64,000 nt of DNA. It comes from SIG587 sp045544035 (GTDB lineage: Bacteria > Bacillota > Clostridia > Oscillospirales > Acutalibacteraceae). The stretch lies in NCBI GenBank assembly GCA_045544035.1, contig JAZPYE010000011.1, positions 29,263 through 93,262 of the forward strand. Direction: 5' to 3'. Position 1 is the stretch's first letter. Every line of letters starts with the position of its first letter. The position numbers and the translations under genes are program-made. A model generated the notes under the pieces. The model was not told the origin of the DNA. It saw only the letters and a program-made list of their open reading frames with translations, and did no database searches. Positions 1 through 8,617 of the stretch are shown one piece after another.

Positions 1-577
1 TTCTTCCCTGTTCAAAGGTAATGCCATAAACCTGCTTATGTTCGGTTGGTGCAGGAACATAGTCGGGGTCAATTTTAACTATATTATAGGTGCCCTTTCT
101 CTTGGATTTTAAAATTTCAAGAGCCTCGGGCTCGTAGCCGGGGGCAATAACGCCATCAGAAACCTCACGCTTAATAAGGTTTGCAGTTGCAACATCGCAA
201 ACATCAGAGAGCGCTACCCAGTCGCCAAAGGAGCACATACGGTCGGTTCCGCGGGCTCTGGCATAAGCACAGGCAAGGGGTGACTCATCAAGGCCAGGGA
301 TGTCATCAACAAAGCAAGCCTTTTTAAGCTTATCGGAAAGGGGTAAGCCGATAGCAGCCGAGGTGGGGCTAACGTGCTTAAAAGAGGTAACAGCAGGCAT
401 ACCGAGTGCCTCCTTAAGCTCTTTTACAAGCTGCCAGGAGTTAAAGGCGTCGAGGAAGTTAATAAAACCGGGTCTGCCGTTTAAAATTTCAATGGGCAGC
501 TCGCTTCCATCGTGCATAAAAATTTTTGCAGGCTTTTGGTTAGGGTTACAGCCGTATTTAAGTTCAAATTCTTTCAT
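1..577 (-). CDS. purH: AICAR formyltransferase, stand-alone type (partial, cut by window edge)
   Basis: The 192 visible N-terminal codons encode the AICAR transformylase module, which transfers a formyl group from 10-formyl-THF to AICAR to give FAICAR, the penultimate step of IMP synthesis. The protein begins directly with the transformylase motif (KYGCNPNQKPA near residue 7), so the N-terminal IMP cyclohydrolase (MGS-like) half of ordinary bifunctional PurH is missing. A GGAG ribosome site lies just upstream of the ATG at 577. It is the last visible gene of the purine operon, 15 bp after purO, which supplies the cyclohydrolase activity separately. The rest lies outside the window. Confidence 0.85.
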   Translation of the reverse strand, partial: MKEFELKYGCNPNQKPAKIFMHDGSELPIEILNGRPGFINFLDAFNSWQLVKELKEALGMPAVTSFKHVSPTSAAIGLPLSDKLKKACFVDDIPGLDESPLACAYARARGTDRMCSFGDWVALSDVCDVATANLIKREVSDGVIAPGYEPEALEILKSKRKGTYNIVKIDPDYVPAPTEHKQVYGITFEQGR

Positions 578-592
578 TTTCTTTAACTCCAA

Positions 593-1309
593 TTATTTAT
601 TTTTGTTAACAACTCTGGTTTCACTCTCGCCTGTTTCGATATCAATATATCTTACAAAAAGGGAAACCTTGTTATCTTCATTTAGGTTATTCCAAATAAG
701 GTCGGTTAGTTCATCAATGGAAACATCGGGAAGTTCTAATGTTTTAGGCTCTCCCTCAAAGGAAGGCAGCGGATTTCCATCGCCGTTATAGGTGTGGATA
801 AACTTAGCTTTGCCTGGAATAGGATTTGAATAAGCGTATGTAAATCTTTCGCAAGAGGAATCATCGCCCTCAGCAGATTTTAAAATTGACATTGCAAAAT
901 TCATTCCATCAGCCTCGCGGCGAATGATGCCCGAAATGCGGGGTGTGAAATTAGGCTTATCATCCTCAAATTCGCGGGTGCGAAGAGCCTGCTCAAAGGT
1001 CATCTGCTTGTCCATAAGGTCATAAATAGTGTCGGTTTGGTCACCGTTAGTAACAATTGTTTTATTACCAAGCACGCGAACAGGATAATAAATTATAAGA
1101 TGAGGGTCGGTCATTTTGGATTCATCAAAAGCCTTTGTTCTCATGGCATCGCCTTCAAGCACAAAAACGCGGTTGCGGCTGTTTTCGCTTCTGCCCATAA
1201 TAAAATAGGCAGTTACCGCCTTTTTAGAATCAGCACTTTTTCCGATTATGATACCTCTGCCATGATAGGCCAATGAATTTAATTCGTTTTTGATAGTTGA
1301 AACCTTCAT
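593..1309 (-). CDS. purO: IMP cyclohydrolase, PurO type
   Basis: A 238-residue protein of the PurO family, first known from archaea, which closes FAICAR to IMP. The conserved core is seen around residues 15-75 (YHGRGIIIGKS, AYFIMGRSENSRNRVFV, TKAFDESKMTDP), followed by a TPRISG segment near residue 125. Its ATG directly follows the stop codon of purN, so translation is probably coupled. It sits between purN and a formyltransferase that lacks the cyclohydrolase half, which supports the assignment: the two genes together replace bifunctional PurH. Confidence 0.8.
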   Translation of the reverse strand: MKVSTIKNELNSLAYHGRGIIIGKSADSKKAVTAYFIMGRSENSRNRVFVLEGDAMRTKAFDESKMTDPHLIIYYPVRVLGNKTIVTNGDQTDTIYDLMDKQMTFEQALRTREFEDDKPNFTPRISGIIRREADGMNFAMSILKSAEGDDSSCERFTYAYSNPIPGKAKFIHTYNGDGNPLPSFEGEPKTLELPDVSIDELTDLIWNNLNEDNKVSLFVRYIDIETGESETRVVNKNK

Positions 1310-1915
1310 TTATTTTTCCTCACCTTTTAAAATTTCTTTACAAACCATTTCGCAGGCCTCGGGCAAAATTTTCCATTCGGCCTGTTCCATAACTCTTTTT
1401 TGCAAAACCTCGGGGGTGTCCCCTTCTTTTATTTCAACAGCCTTTTGTAAAATAATCTTGCCGCCATCGGGAATTTCATTGACAAAATGCACCGTAGCAC
1501 CTGTTACACGAACTCCGTAGTTAAGAGCAGCCTCGTGAACTCGAAGACCATAAAAACCTTCGCCGCAAAAGGATGGAATAAGTGACGGATGAACGTTTAT
1601 AATGCGGTTTTCAAAATGTCTTGTAAACCTTTCCGATAAAATGCACATAAAGCCTGCAAGAACAATTATATCGATTTTCTCGCTGTCAAGTTTTTCTATT
1701 AGCTGTTCCTCAAAGAAAGGGTTGCCCTTCTTTTCAATAACCGCCGTTTTTATATTGGCATTTGCGGCACGAGTCAGAGCATAAGCATCGCTTTTATTAG
1801 AAACAACAAGGGAAATCTCGCCGCTTTTAATAATTCCATTTTTCTGTGCATCAATCAGCGCCTGCAAATTTGTGCCGCCACCTGAAACAAGAACGGCAAT
1901 ACGGGCATGAAGCAT
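1310..1915 (-). CDS. purN: phosphoribosylglycinamide formyltransferase
   Basis: A 201-residue folate-dependent GAR transformylase (third step of purine synthesis). It has the N-terminal VLVSGGGTNLQALID motif, the central AGFMCILS segment, the catalytic IINVHPSLIPSF stretch around residue 105 and HFVNEIPDGG, with the length usual for PurN. It sits between purM (23 bp upstream) and purO (adjacent) in the operon and is presumably controlled by the ZTP riboswitch ahead of purE. Confidence 0.93.
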   Translation of the reverse strand: MLHARIAVLVSGGGTNLQALIDAQKNGIIKSGEISLVVSNKSDAYALTRAANANIKTAVIEKKGNPFFEEQLIEKLDSEKIDIIVLAGFMCILSERFTRHFENRIINVHPSLIPSFCGEGFYGLRVHEAALNYGVRVTGATVHFVNEIPDGGKIILQKAVEIKEGDTPEVLQKRVMEQAEWKILPEACEMVCKEILKGEEK

Positions 1916-1938
1916 AATTACACCACCGAGTTTATGTT

Positions 1939-2982
1939 TTATTCTAAAATAACGCCCTCATCGCTCTTAACGATGCTACCTAGGATATATGCTGTTTCGC
2001 CGTTTGTATTAAGAATTTCAACTGCCTTTTCGGCATCTGCGGCGGGAACTACAACACTCATACCAACACCCATATTAAAGGTGTTATACATATCGCGTTC
2101 GGGGATGTTTCCAACCTTTGCAATAAGGTTAAAAATAGGAAGCACGCGAACATCACTCTTCTTAATTTTAGCTGAAAAACCATCAGGCAGGCTTCTCGGA
2201 ATATTTTCATAGAAGCCGCCGCCTGTAATATGAGAAACAGCCTTAACCTCAACCTCGCTCATTAAAGCAAGCATAGATTTAACATAGATTTTGGTAGGTG
2301 TTAAAAGCGTTTCGCCAAGTGTTTTTCCACCAAGCTCATCCTTATAACCGTTAAGGTCGACCGATTCAATATCAAATACCTTTCGAACTAAAGAAAAACC
2401 GTTTGAATGAACACCGGTTGAAGCCAGAGCAATAATTGCATCGCCTTCGGCAACCTTTTTATTATCAAGCATTTTCTTTTTATCAACAATGCCGGTGCAA
2501 TAGCCTGCAAGGTCATAATCCTCCTCAGGCATAAGACCGGGGTGTTCTGCAGTTTCTCCACCGATAAGAGCACAGCCTGCCTGAACACAGCCCTCAGCTA
2601 CACCGCCAACAATATCGGCGATTTTTTCGGGATAGTTTTTGCCGCAAGCAATGTAATCAAGGAAGAAAAGCGGCTTTGCTCCGCAGCAAATAATATCATT
2701 AACGCACATTGCAACAGCATCAATACCTATAGTATCGTGCTTATTTAGAAGCTGAGCTAGTTTAACCTTGGTGCCGCAGCCATCGGTTCCCGCAACGAGA
2801 ACGGGCTCTTCAATACCCTCAAGATTAAGACCAAAGCAACCGCCGAAGCCGCCAACGTCATCAAGGCAGCCCTCGTTTTTGGTGCGGGCAATATGTTTTT
2901 TCATCAGTTCAACCGACTTATAACCTGCGGTGATATCAACACCTGCGGCTGCATAGCTGTCAGATTTAGATTTGTTATGCAT
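1939..2982 (-). CDS. purM: phosphoribosylformylglycinamidine cyclo-ligase (AIR synthetase)
   Basis: A 347-residue ATP-dependent AIR synthetase that closes the imidazole ring (FGAM to AIR). Family motifs include YAAAGVDITAG at the N-terminus, GTDGCGTKVKLA near residue 65, DAVAMCVNDI near 90 and the HITGGGFYENIPR motif near 255. Length is normal. It starts 6 bp after the purF stop codon, in the same operon. No FGAM synthetase gene (purL/purQ) is seen in this operon, so that step must be encoded elsewhere. Confidence 0.94.
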   Translation of the reverse strand: MHNKSKSDSYAAAGVDITAGYKSVELMKKHIARTKNEGCLDDVGGFGGCFGLNLEGIEEPVLVAGTDGCGTKVKLAQLLNKHDTIGIDAVAMCVNDIICCGAKPLFFLDYIACGKNYPEKIADIVGGVAEGCVQAGCALIGGETAEHPGLMPEEDYDLAGYCTGIVDKKKMLDNKKVAEGDAIIALASTGVHSNGFSLVRKVFDIESVDLNGYKDELGGKTLGETLLTPTKIYVKSMLALMSEVEVKAVSHITGGGFYENIPRSLPDGFSAKIKKSDVRVLPIFNLIAKVGNIPERDMYNTFNMGVGMSVVVPAADAEKAVEILNTNGETAYILGSIVKSDEGVILE

Positions 2983-2988
2983 AATTTT

Positions 2989-4413
2989 TTATTCCTTTCC
3001 GTTCCAGCAATAGGTGCAAAGTTCGCATTCATCAATACCAATTGCATTTATGATACCCTCAAGGGTCTGGAATTCAAGAGAAGCAAAATTGAATTTTTCA
3101 GCAATAGCTTTTCTGAGTTTCTGACCGCGTTCGGTGGAAGAATCGGTATATTCATCAATGTGATTAAATCCATCTTCGCCCTCAAGCTCAAGAATAACTC
3201 TGCGAGCAATAAGCTCGTTATCGTTTGTAGCGCGGGAGAAATTTAGATATTTGCAAGCGTACATAATAGGAGGACAAGCCGAGCGCATATGCACCTCTTT
3301 GGCGCCGTTATCATAAAGAAAATCAACCGTTTCCTTAAGCTGTGTTCCGCGAACAATGGAATCATCTACAAAAAGCAGTTTTTTATCCTTAATAAAATCG
3401 TGAACGGGGATTTGCTTCATTTTCGCTACCCTATTACGCTCAGTCTGACTTGCAGGAATAAAGCTTCTTGACCAGGTTGGTGTGTACTTAATGAAGGCGC
3501 GGGCGTAAGGAGTGTGACTTGCATTAGCATATCCAATGGCATGAGGAATGCCCGAATCAGGCACGCCGCCTACATAATCAATATCCTTTGAAAGACATTG
3601 TTTTGCATCATTTTCTGCCATTATTGCACCGTTTTTGAAACGCATCATTTCTACATTGACACCCTCATAGGTTGAGGTAGGATAGCCATAATAGCTCCAA
3701 AGGAATGAGCAAATTCGCTTTTTCTTTCCCGGCGCCGCCAGCTGTTCGCAGGAATCGGCAGTGATTTCAACGATTTCACCGGGGCCTAGCTCTTTAACAT
3801 CGGCATAGCCCAGCTTCATTGAAGCAAAGGATTCAAAGGTAACACAGTAGCCTTTTTCATTTTTGCCTACAAGGATAGGAAGCCTACCAAGGCGGTCTCT
3901 AGCGGCAATGACTGCACCATCATCCTTTAAAATAAGAATATTAGCACTGCCCTTAATTTCCTTTTGCGCAAATTTGATGCCGTCAACAAAATCACTTTTC
4001 TGATTGATAAGAGCGGCAACAAGCTCGGTGCTGTTAACAGCGCCACCTGTCATTGCGCAAAAATGACCACCGCTGAAAGAAAGAAAATTATCAATCAGCT
4101 GTTTTGCATTTGTTACTGCACCAATAACGCAAATAGCATAGGTGCCGAGGTTTGAACTGATAATGAGGGGCTGGGGGTCAAAGTCGCTTATGCAACCAAT
4201 TGCCGATGTGCCCTGCATTTCATCAAAAACCTTTTCAAATTTTGTTCTGAAAGGTGAATTTTGAATGTTGTGTATTTCTCTTTGTAAGCCAAGTTCCTTG
4301 TCCCAAGCGGCAATACCACCGCGACGAGTACCGAGATGTGAATGATAATCAGTGCCGAAGAAAACATCGGCAATGGCATCACTATGGCTTACAACACCGA
4401 AAAAACCGCCCAT
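2989..4413 (-). CDS. purF: amidophosphoribosyltransferase-like protein lacking the N-terminal catalytic cysteine
   Basis: A 474-residue PurF homologue: N-terminal Ntn glutaminase domain (about 1-230) and C-terminal phosphoribosyltransferase domain with the PRPP loop LLFVDDSIVRGTQ near residue 345. The four cysteine positions expected for the Bacillus-type Fe-S cluster look present (KRICSF, MYACKY and a C-terminal CELC). The protein begins MGGFFGVVSHSDA, with no Cys at or near the processed N-terminus where the glutaminase nucleophile belongs. The start is well supported (AAAGGAGT 7 bp before the ATG), so a wrong start does not explain it. It may use free ammonia or a partner amidase. Confidence 0.88.
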   Translation of the reverse strand: MGGFFGVVSHSDAIADVFFGTDYHSHLGTRRGGIAAWDKELGLQREIHNIQNSPFRTKFEKVFDEMQGTSAIGCISDFDPQPLIISSNLGTYAICVIGAVTNAKQLIDNFLSFSGGHFCAMTGGAVNSTELVAALINQKSDFVDGIKFAQKEIKGSANILILKDDGAVIAARDRLGRLPILVGKNEKGYCVTFESFASMKLGYADVKELGPGEIVEITADSCEQLAAPGKKKRICSFLWSYYGYPTSTYEGVNVEMMRFKNGAIMAENDAKQCLSKDIDYVGGVPDSGIPHAIGYANASHTPYARAFIKYTPTWSRSFIPASQTERNRVAKMKQIPVHDFIKDKKLLFVDDSIVRGTQLKETVDFLYDNGAKEVHMRSACPPIMYACKYLNFSRATNDNELIARRVILELEGEDGFNHIDEYTDSSTERGQKLRKAIAEKFNFASLEFQTLEGIINAIGIDECELCTYCWNGKE

Positions 4414-4433
4414 TTAGTTTACTCCTTTAAAAA

Positions 4434-5120
4434 TTATGCGAAGAAAAGTTTAGAAAGTGTCATTGGATCAATATATTCGCCATTCTTATAAACGCGCATA
4501 TTACCCGATGCGATTTCATCAATGAGCATTACATCACCGTTAGCATCATAACCAAACTCGAACTTAATGTCATAAAGGTCGAGGCCCTTTTCTTTAAGGT
4601 CATCAGCAACGATTTTTGTAATCTTACGGGTCATATCCTTAATGTCATCATACTGTTTTTCTGTCATAACACCGATGGCAACAAGACCATCCTTGGTGAT
4701 AAGCGGGTCGCCCTTTGCATCATCCTTAAGAGTAGTCTCAACATAAGCATCCAGGTCAGCACCATCTTCAATGTAAGCACCATAGCGACGGATAAAGCTA
4801 CCAACAGCTTTATAGCGGCAGATAACCTCAAGACCGTGTCCGAAAACCTTTGCCTTTAAAACCTCCATTGTGGTGTTTTCAAGATCAGCATTAACATAGT
4901 GAGTTTTAATGCCTGCGGCATTAATTTTCTCAAAGAAATAAATTGACATACGAAGGTTAACATCGCCAACACCATCAATTGTAAGACCTACTGAATTTTC
5001 ACCGGGGTCAAAAACGCCATCTTTACCGGTGCAATCATCCTTGAATTTTAAAAGGCAGTTGCCGTTGTCAAGTGCGAATACATCCTTTGTTTTTCCTCTG
5101 TAAAGCAATTTGTTTTCCAT
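4434..5120 (-). CDS. purC: phosphoribosylaminoimidazole-succinocarboxamide synthase
   Basis: A 228-residue SAICAR synthetase joining aspartate to CAIR with ATP. Family features: N-terminal LLYRGKTKDVF, the FKDDCTGKDG stretch near residue 27, VICRYKAVGSFIRRYG near 100, and a C-terminal region with DIKFEFGYD and LIDEIASGNMR. Length is typical of the short bacterial form. It lies 33 bp after purE and 20 bp before purF. Confidence 0.94.
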   Translation of the reverse strand: MENKLLYRGKTKDVFALDNGNCLLKFKDDCTGKDGVFDPGENSVGLTIDGVGDVNLRMSIYFFEKINAAGIKTHYVNADLENTTMEVLKAKVFGHGLEVICRYKAVGSFIRRYGAYIEDGADLDAYVETTLKDDAKGDPLITKDGLVAIGVMTEKQYDDIKDMTRKITKIVADDLKEKGLDLYDIKFEFGYDANGDVMLIDEIASGNMRVYKNGEYIDPMTLSKLFFA

Positions 5121-5153
5121 AACTTTTTCTCCTCTTTTTTAAAGAATTGTTTA

Positions 5154-5630
5154 TTACAATGCGGCGTCTTTAGCGAGAACGTCGTTCGCATCATTAATTC
5201 GTTTTACATTAAGTTTTTCGGCAAGTTTTTTATCCTCAACCGCTAAAATTTGTGCGCAAAGAATTGCGGCGTTGGCTCCCCCGCCAACGGCAACGGTTGC
5301 AACGGGAATGCCTGAAGGCATTTGAACAGTGGAAAGAAGCGCATCAAGGCCGCCGAGACCGCCGCTGCTGCAAGGAATTCCAACAACGGGCAGGGTTGTG
5401 TTAGCGGCAATGGCGCCTGCCAAATGAGCTGCCATTCCTGCGGCGGCAATAATGACGCCAAAACCGTTTTCACGGGCGTGGCAAGCAAAATCTCTTGCCT
5501 GCTCGGGTGTGCGGTGGGCAGAATAAATATGTACTTCATAGGGGATCCCGAAATCTTTTAAGACACCGATTGCCTTTTCTACGATAGGCATATCGGAATC
5601 GCTTCCCATAACAATGCCGACTTTTTTCAT
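5154..5630 (-). CDS. purE: N5-carboxyaminoimidazole ribonucleotide mutase
   Basis: A 158-residue class I PurE (N5-CAIR to CAIR). It has GIVMGSDSDMPIV at the N-terminus, YSAHRTPEQ with the catalytic His near residue 41 and AGMAAHLAGAIAA in the middle. The ATG at 5630 is chosen because GGAGG lies 7 bp upstream and the protein then begins in the family manner; an upstream in-frame ATG at 5675 would fall in the terminator of the leader and lacks support. It is the first gene of the operon, directly behind the ZTP riboswitch. No purK is seen beside it. Confidence 0.94.
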   Translation of the reverse strand: MKKVGIVMGSDSDMPIVEKAIGVLKDFGIPYEVHIYSAHRTPEQARDFACHARENGFGVIIAAAGMAAHLAGAIAANTTLPVVGIPCSSGGLGGLDALLSTVQMPSGIPVATVAVGGGANAAILCAQILAVEDKKLAEKLNVKRINDANDVLAKDAAL

Positions 5631-5640
5631 TATTCTAACC

Positions 5641-5696
5641 TCCAAAAAAATTAAAATGGGCATATTTGAACTCACTGTTTGAGTTTAAATATGCCC
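5641..5696 (-). terminator. Riboswitch-controlled intrinsic terminator of purE
   Basis: On the minus strand a 16-bp stem (5681-5696 pairing with 5658-5673, 7-nt loop) is followed by an ATTTTAATTTTTTT tract. The first bases of the stem (GGGC) overlap the last conserved bases of the ZTP aptamer (CCGTCTGGGC), so ligand binding should compete with the terminator and let the operon be read. Confidence 0.9.
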
Positions 5697-5797
5697 AGAC
5701 GGTCGACTGAAAGGGTTTTTAAGCCCAAACTTCCCTGCTCCATGTGGTGCTCCACTTAAATCCGTCAGTCACAGGGACTAGATATTGTGTTTTCAAT
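5690..5797 (-). promoter_or_regulatory. ZTP (pfl) riboswitch of the purine operon
   Basis: The leader RNA contains the conserved parts of the pfl/ZTP aptamer in order: CTGTGACTGACGG, then GTGGAGCACCACATGGAGCA, a GGGCTTAAAAACCC linker hairpin, and the 3' half CCGTCTGGGC. Known ZTP riboswitches sense the purine intermediate ZMP/ZTP and turn on purine and folate genes. The position between a consensus promoter and the terminator of purE fits this. Confidence 0.92.
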
Positions 5798-5803
5798 GGA
5801 ATA

Positions 5804-5832
5804 ATTATAGCATATAGATGGTTTTGTGTCAA
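5804..5832 (-). promoter_or_regulatory. Sigma-A type promoter of the purine operon
   Basis: Minus strand TTGACA (5827-5832), 17-bp spacer, TATAAT (5804-5809). Both boxes match the consensus perfectly. Transcription would start near 5797, just before the ZTP aptamer. Confidence 0.92.
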
Positions 5833-5886
5833 GGCGCTAATTGTTACATTTTGCCGCAAAAAATCGAATTTTATTGTGCAAAAAAA

Positions 5887-6306
5887 CTACAGACCTGCCT
5901 TGGTTTCGCAATATAAACAACGGTAAACCTTGTTTCCCTTATCGGTAAGTCGAAAAACATGGTCAAGCTCCTGCTCGGTGGTTGTAATGCAACGCGGATT
6001 CTTGCATTTAATTACATTTGTAAGTGTTTCTGGCATTGGGATGGAGCGTTTTTCCACAAGTTTACCATCTTTAATAATGTTAACGGTGGCATCGGGGTCA
6101 ACAAAGCCGATAACATCGAAATCAACGGCAATATCCGCATCGATTTTAATAATATCCTTTTTTCCTTGTTTTTTACTGTTAACGTTTTTAATAATCGCAA
6201 CCGAACAATCAACACTATCAAGACCCAAAAGCTCATAAAGGCGCATTCCGCGGCCCGCCGTAATGTGGTCAATTACAATTCCGTTAGTTATTGAATCAAT
6301 ATTCAT
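5887..6306 (-). CDS. pyrI: aspartate carbamoyltransferase regulatory subunit
   Basis: A 139-residue PyrI, the nucleotide-binding regulatory chain of aspartate transcarbamylase. The N-terminal allosteric domain begins with GIVIDHITAG; the C-terminal zinc domain has four cysteines arranged C-x4-C (CKNPRC near residue 102) and C-x2-C (CLYC near residue 132), the usual Zn site that holds the catalytic chain. Its ATG overlaps the pyrB stop by 4 bp. It is the last gene of the pyr operon; no clear terminator follows before the purE promoter. Confidence 0.94.
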   Translation of the reverse strand: MNIDSITNGIVIDHITAGRGMRLYELLGLDSVDCSVAIIKNVNSKKQGKKDIIKIDADIAVDFDVIGFVDPDATVNIIKDGKLVEKRSIPMPETLTNVIKCKNPRCITTTEQELDHVFRLTDKGNKVYRCLYCETKAGL

Positions 6307-7223
6307 CTTTTTGCCTCCTCAAGAAGTTTTAAGATGAGTGCCATTCTCATAAACTTTCCATTAAGCACCTGCTTAAAATAACAAGCTCTGGGGTCTGAAT
6401 CAATGGCAACACTGATTTCGTTAACCCTTGGCAGCGGATGCATTATGCTCAATTCTGCCTTTGCATTTTTAAGCTTTGAAGGCTCTAAAATGTAGCTATC
6501 CTTAAGTCTCAAGTAATCCTCTTCGTTAAAGAAGCGTTCTCTTTGAACGCGAGTCATATAAAGAATGTCAAGCTCCCCTATGACCTCCTCAAGGTCGGTG
6601 GTTTGAACATAAGGGATATTATTTTTCTTTAAGGTGTCCTTTTTAATGTAGCTTGGGAGTTTTAACTCCTCGGGAGAAATGAGTACAACCTTGATTCCGC
6701 TATACCTTGAAAGTGCATTTATAAGGGAATGCACAGTTCTACCGAATTTGAGGTCACCGCAAAAACCAACGGTTAGGTTATTAAAGCCGCCTTTTTCTCT
6801 GTAAATTGTAAGCAGGTCGGCAAGGGTTTGGGTTGGATGGCAGTGACCGCCATCGCCTGCATTGATAACAGGGATTGTAGCGTTTTTAGCTGCAACAAGC
6901 GGTGCGCCCTCCTTAGGGTGGCGCATTGCAATAATATCTGCATAGCAACTGATAGTTTTAGCAGTGTCAGCAACACTCTCACCCTTTGCGGCAGAGGAAC
7001 TGTTAGATTCGCTAAAACCTATAACATTGCCGCCCAGCTCATACATTGCGGCCTCAAAACTGAGCCTGGTTCTGGTGGAAGGCTCGAAAAACAGCGTAGC
7101 AAGCTTTTTACCCTTGCAGGCTTCGCTGTATTTTTTGGGATTTTCTATAATATCACAGGCCGATTTTATAAGCTCTTCCAGCTCCTCGGTGGTAAAATCG
7201 GTGATATCAATTAAGGAACGCAT
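6303..7223 (-). CDS. pyrB: aspartate carbamoyltransferase catalytic subunit
   Basis: A 306-residue catalytic chain joining carbamoyl phosphate and aspartate. Carbamoyl phosphate site FFEPSTRTRLSFE near residue 48, the MRHPKEGAP loop near 100, HPTQTLADL near 128 and the C-terminal HPLPRVNE near 260 are all present. Presence of PyrI next to it predicts an allosteric, E. coli-type holoenzyme. It lies 27 bp after pyrE. Confidence 0.95.
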   Translation of the reverse strand: MRSLIDITDFTTEELEELIKSACDIIENPKKYSEACKGKKLATLFFEPSTRTRLSFEAAMYELGGNVIGFSESNSSSAAKGESVADTAKTISCYADIIAMRHPKEGAPLVAAKNATIPVINAGDGGHCHPTQTLADLLTIYREKGGFNNLTVGFCGDLKFGRTVHSLINALSRYSGIKVVLISPEELKLPSYIKKDTLKKNNIPYVQTTDLEEVIGELDILYMTRVQRERFFNEEDYLRLKDSYILEPSKLKNAKAELSIMHPLPRVNEISVAIDSDPRACYFKQVLNGKFMRMALILKLLEEAKR

Positions 7224-7250
7224 TATTTAAAACTCCCTTTCGGATTTAAT

Positions 7251-7907
7251 TTATGCTTTGGCGCCGTTTACCTCAAGATATTTCTTGATTCTTTCAACGT
7301 TTTCTCTGTTTTTCTCATCCTCTTCAAGGTACTCAATAATGTCATAAACATCAACAACCGAGTAAACCGGGAAGCCGAACTCCTCGCCTACCTCAGCCAT
7401 TGCAGATTTTTCGGTTTGGCCCTTTTCCTTGCGGTCAACCATAACAAATGCCCCTACAACCTTTGTGCCTTTGAGTGAAGACAAAATTGACATACTTTCT
7501 CTTATTGCGGTGCCTGCTGTGATAACATCCTCAACAATAACGATTTCCTCGCCCTCGGTGGGTTTGTAGCCGACGAAAACGCCGCCTTCACCGTGGTCTT
7601 TTTCCTCTTTGCGGTTAAAGAAGAACGGAACATCGAGGCCGTTTTTAGCAAGTGCGACTGCAACCGAAACGGCAATGGGAATTCCCTTGTAGGCAGGGCC
7701 ATAAAGAACGGTTTTCTTGTTGCCCACCTTCTCGAAATAGGCCTTTGCATAAAATTCGCCAAGTTTACAAATCTGCTCGCCTGTTTTAATATCGCCTGCG
7801 TTAATGAAATAAGGGATTTTTCTACCCGACTTTGCGGTGAAATCGCCGAATTTTAGAACGCCTGCACCCTCTAAAAACTGAATAAATTCTCTTTTATAAC
7901 CTTCCAT
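7251..7907 (-). CDS. pyrE: orotate phosphoribosyltransferase
   Basis: A 218-residue OPRTase (orotate + PRPP to OMP). The PRPP-binding motif IVIVEDVITAGTAI is near residue 120, YGPAYKGIPIAV near 70, and the N-terminal FTAKSGRKIPYF matches the family. It lies 11 bp after pyrF in the operon, so the last two steps of UMP synthesis are made together. Confidence 0.94.
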   Translation of the reverse strand: MEGYKREFIQFLEGAGVLKFGDFTAKSGRKIPYFINAGDIKTGEQICKLGEFYAKAYFEKVGNKKTVLYGPAYKGIPIAVSVAVALAKNGLDVPFFFNRKEEKDHGEGGVFVGYKPTEGEEIVIVEDVITAGTAIRESMSILSSLKGTKVVGAFVMVDRKEKGQTEKSAMAEVGEEFGFPVYSVVDVYDIIEYLEEDEKNRENVERIKKYLEVNGAKA

Positions 7908-7918
7908 TTTAATTTCTC

Positions 7919-8617
7919 CTAATCAACAAATTCATTAACACAGCGTTCATAAGCCGCAACGGGGTCGGCTGCTGCTGTAATAGGACGTCCAACAACGATG
8001 TAGTCGGAGCCAATTTTCTTTGCCTCGGCCGGGGTCATAACGCGCTTCTGGTCGCCAATATCACCATCAGCAAAGCGAACACCTGGTGTAACGGTTAAAA
8101 AGCTCTTGCCGCAGGTGTTATGAACCTTCTCGGCCTCCAAAGGTGAACAAACAACGCCATCAAGACCTGCCTTTGCGGCGTTAGCGGCGTAATGCATTAC
8201 AACCTTGTCAATAGGCTCCTTAATTAAAAGGTCATTCTCCATGCTTTCCTGGTCGGTTGAGGTAAGCTGTGTAACAGCAATAAGCAGGGGTCTTGTGCCA
8301 TCCTCACGGGTAAGACCCTCTAAAGCTGCTTCCATCATACGAACGGTGCCGCCTGCGTGGAGGTTCGTAATGTCAACATCAAGGTTAGAAAGCACCTTCA
8401 TTGCCTTTTTAACAGTGTTAGGAATGTCGTGAAGCTTTAAATCGAGGAAAATTTTGTGTCCGCGTTTTTTAATTTCTTTAACAATCGCGGGGCCCTCGGC
8501 ATAGAAAAGCTCCATACCGATTTTAACAAAAGGCTTTCTGCCAGTGAACTTATCAAGAAAATCAAATGTTTCTTTAGCACTTGCAAAGTCGCAAGCAACA
8601 ATAACATCCTTACCCAT
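7919..8617 (-). CDS. pyrF: orotidine 5'-phosphate decarboxylase
   Basis: A 232-residue OMP decarboxylase giving UMP. The catalytic Asp-Lys-Asp cluster is seen in FLDLKLHDIPNTV near residue 58, the N-terminal VIVACDFA strand supplies the substrate Asp, and the C-terminal YIVVGRPIT phosphate loop is near 210. The start codon overlaps the pyrD stop (TAATG). Confidence 0.95.
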   Translation of the reverse strand: MGKDVIVACDFASAKETFDFLDKFTGRKPFVKIGMELFYAEGPAIVKEIKKRGHKIFLDLKLHDIPNTVKKAMKVLSNLDVDITNLHAGGTVRMMEAALEGLTREDGTRPLLIAVTQLTSTDQESMENDLLIKEPIDKVVMHYAANAAKAGLDGVVCSPLEAEKVHNTCGKSFLTVTPGVRFADGDIGDQKRVMTPAEAKKIGSDYIVVGRPITAAADPVAAYERCVNEFVD

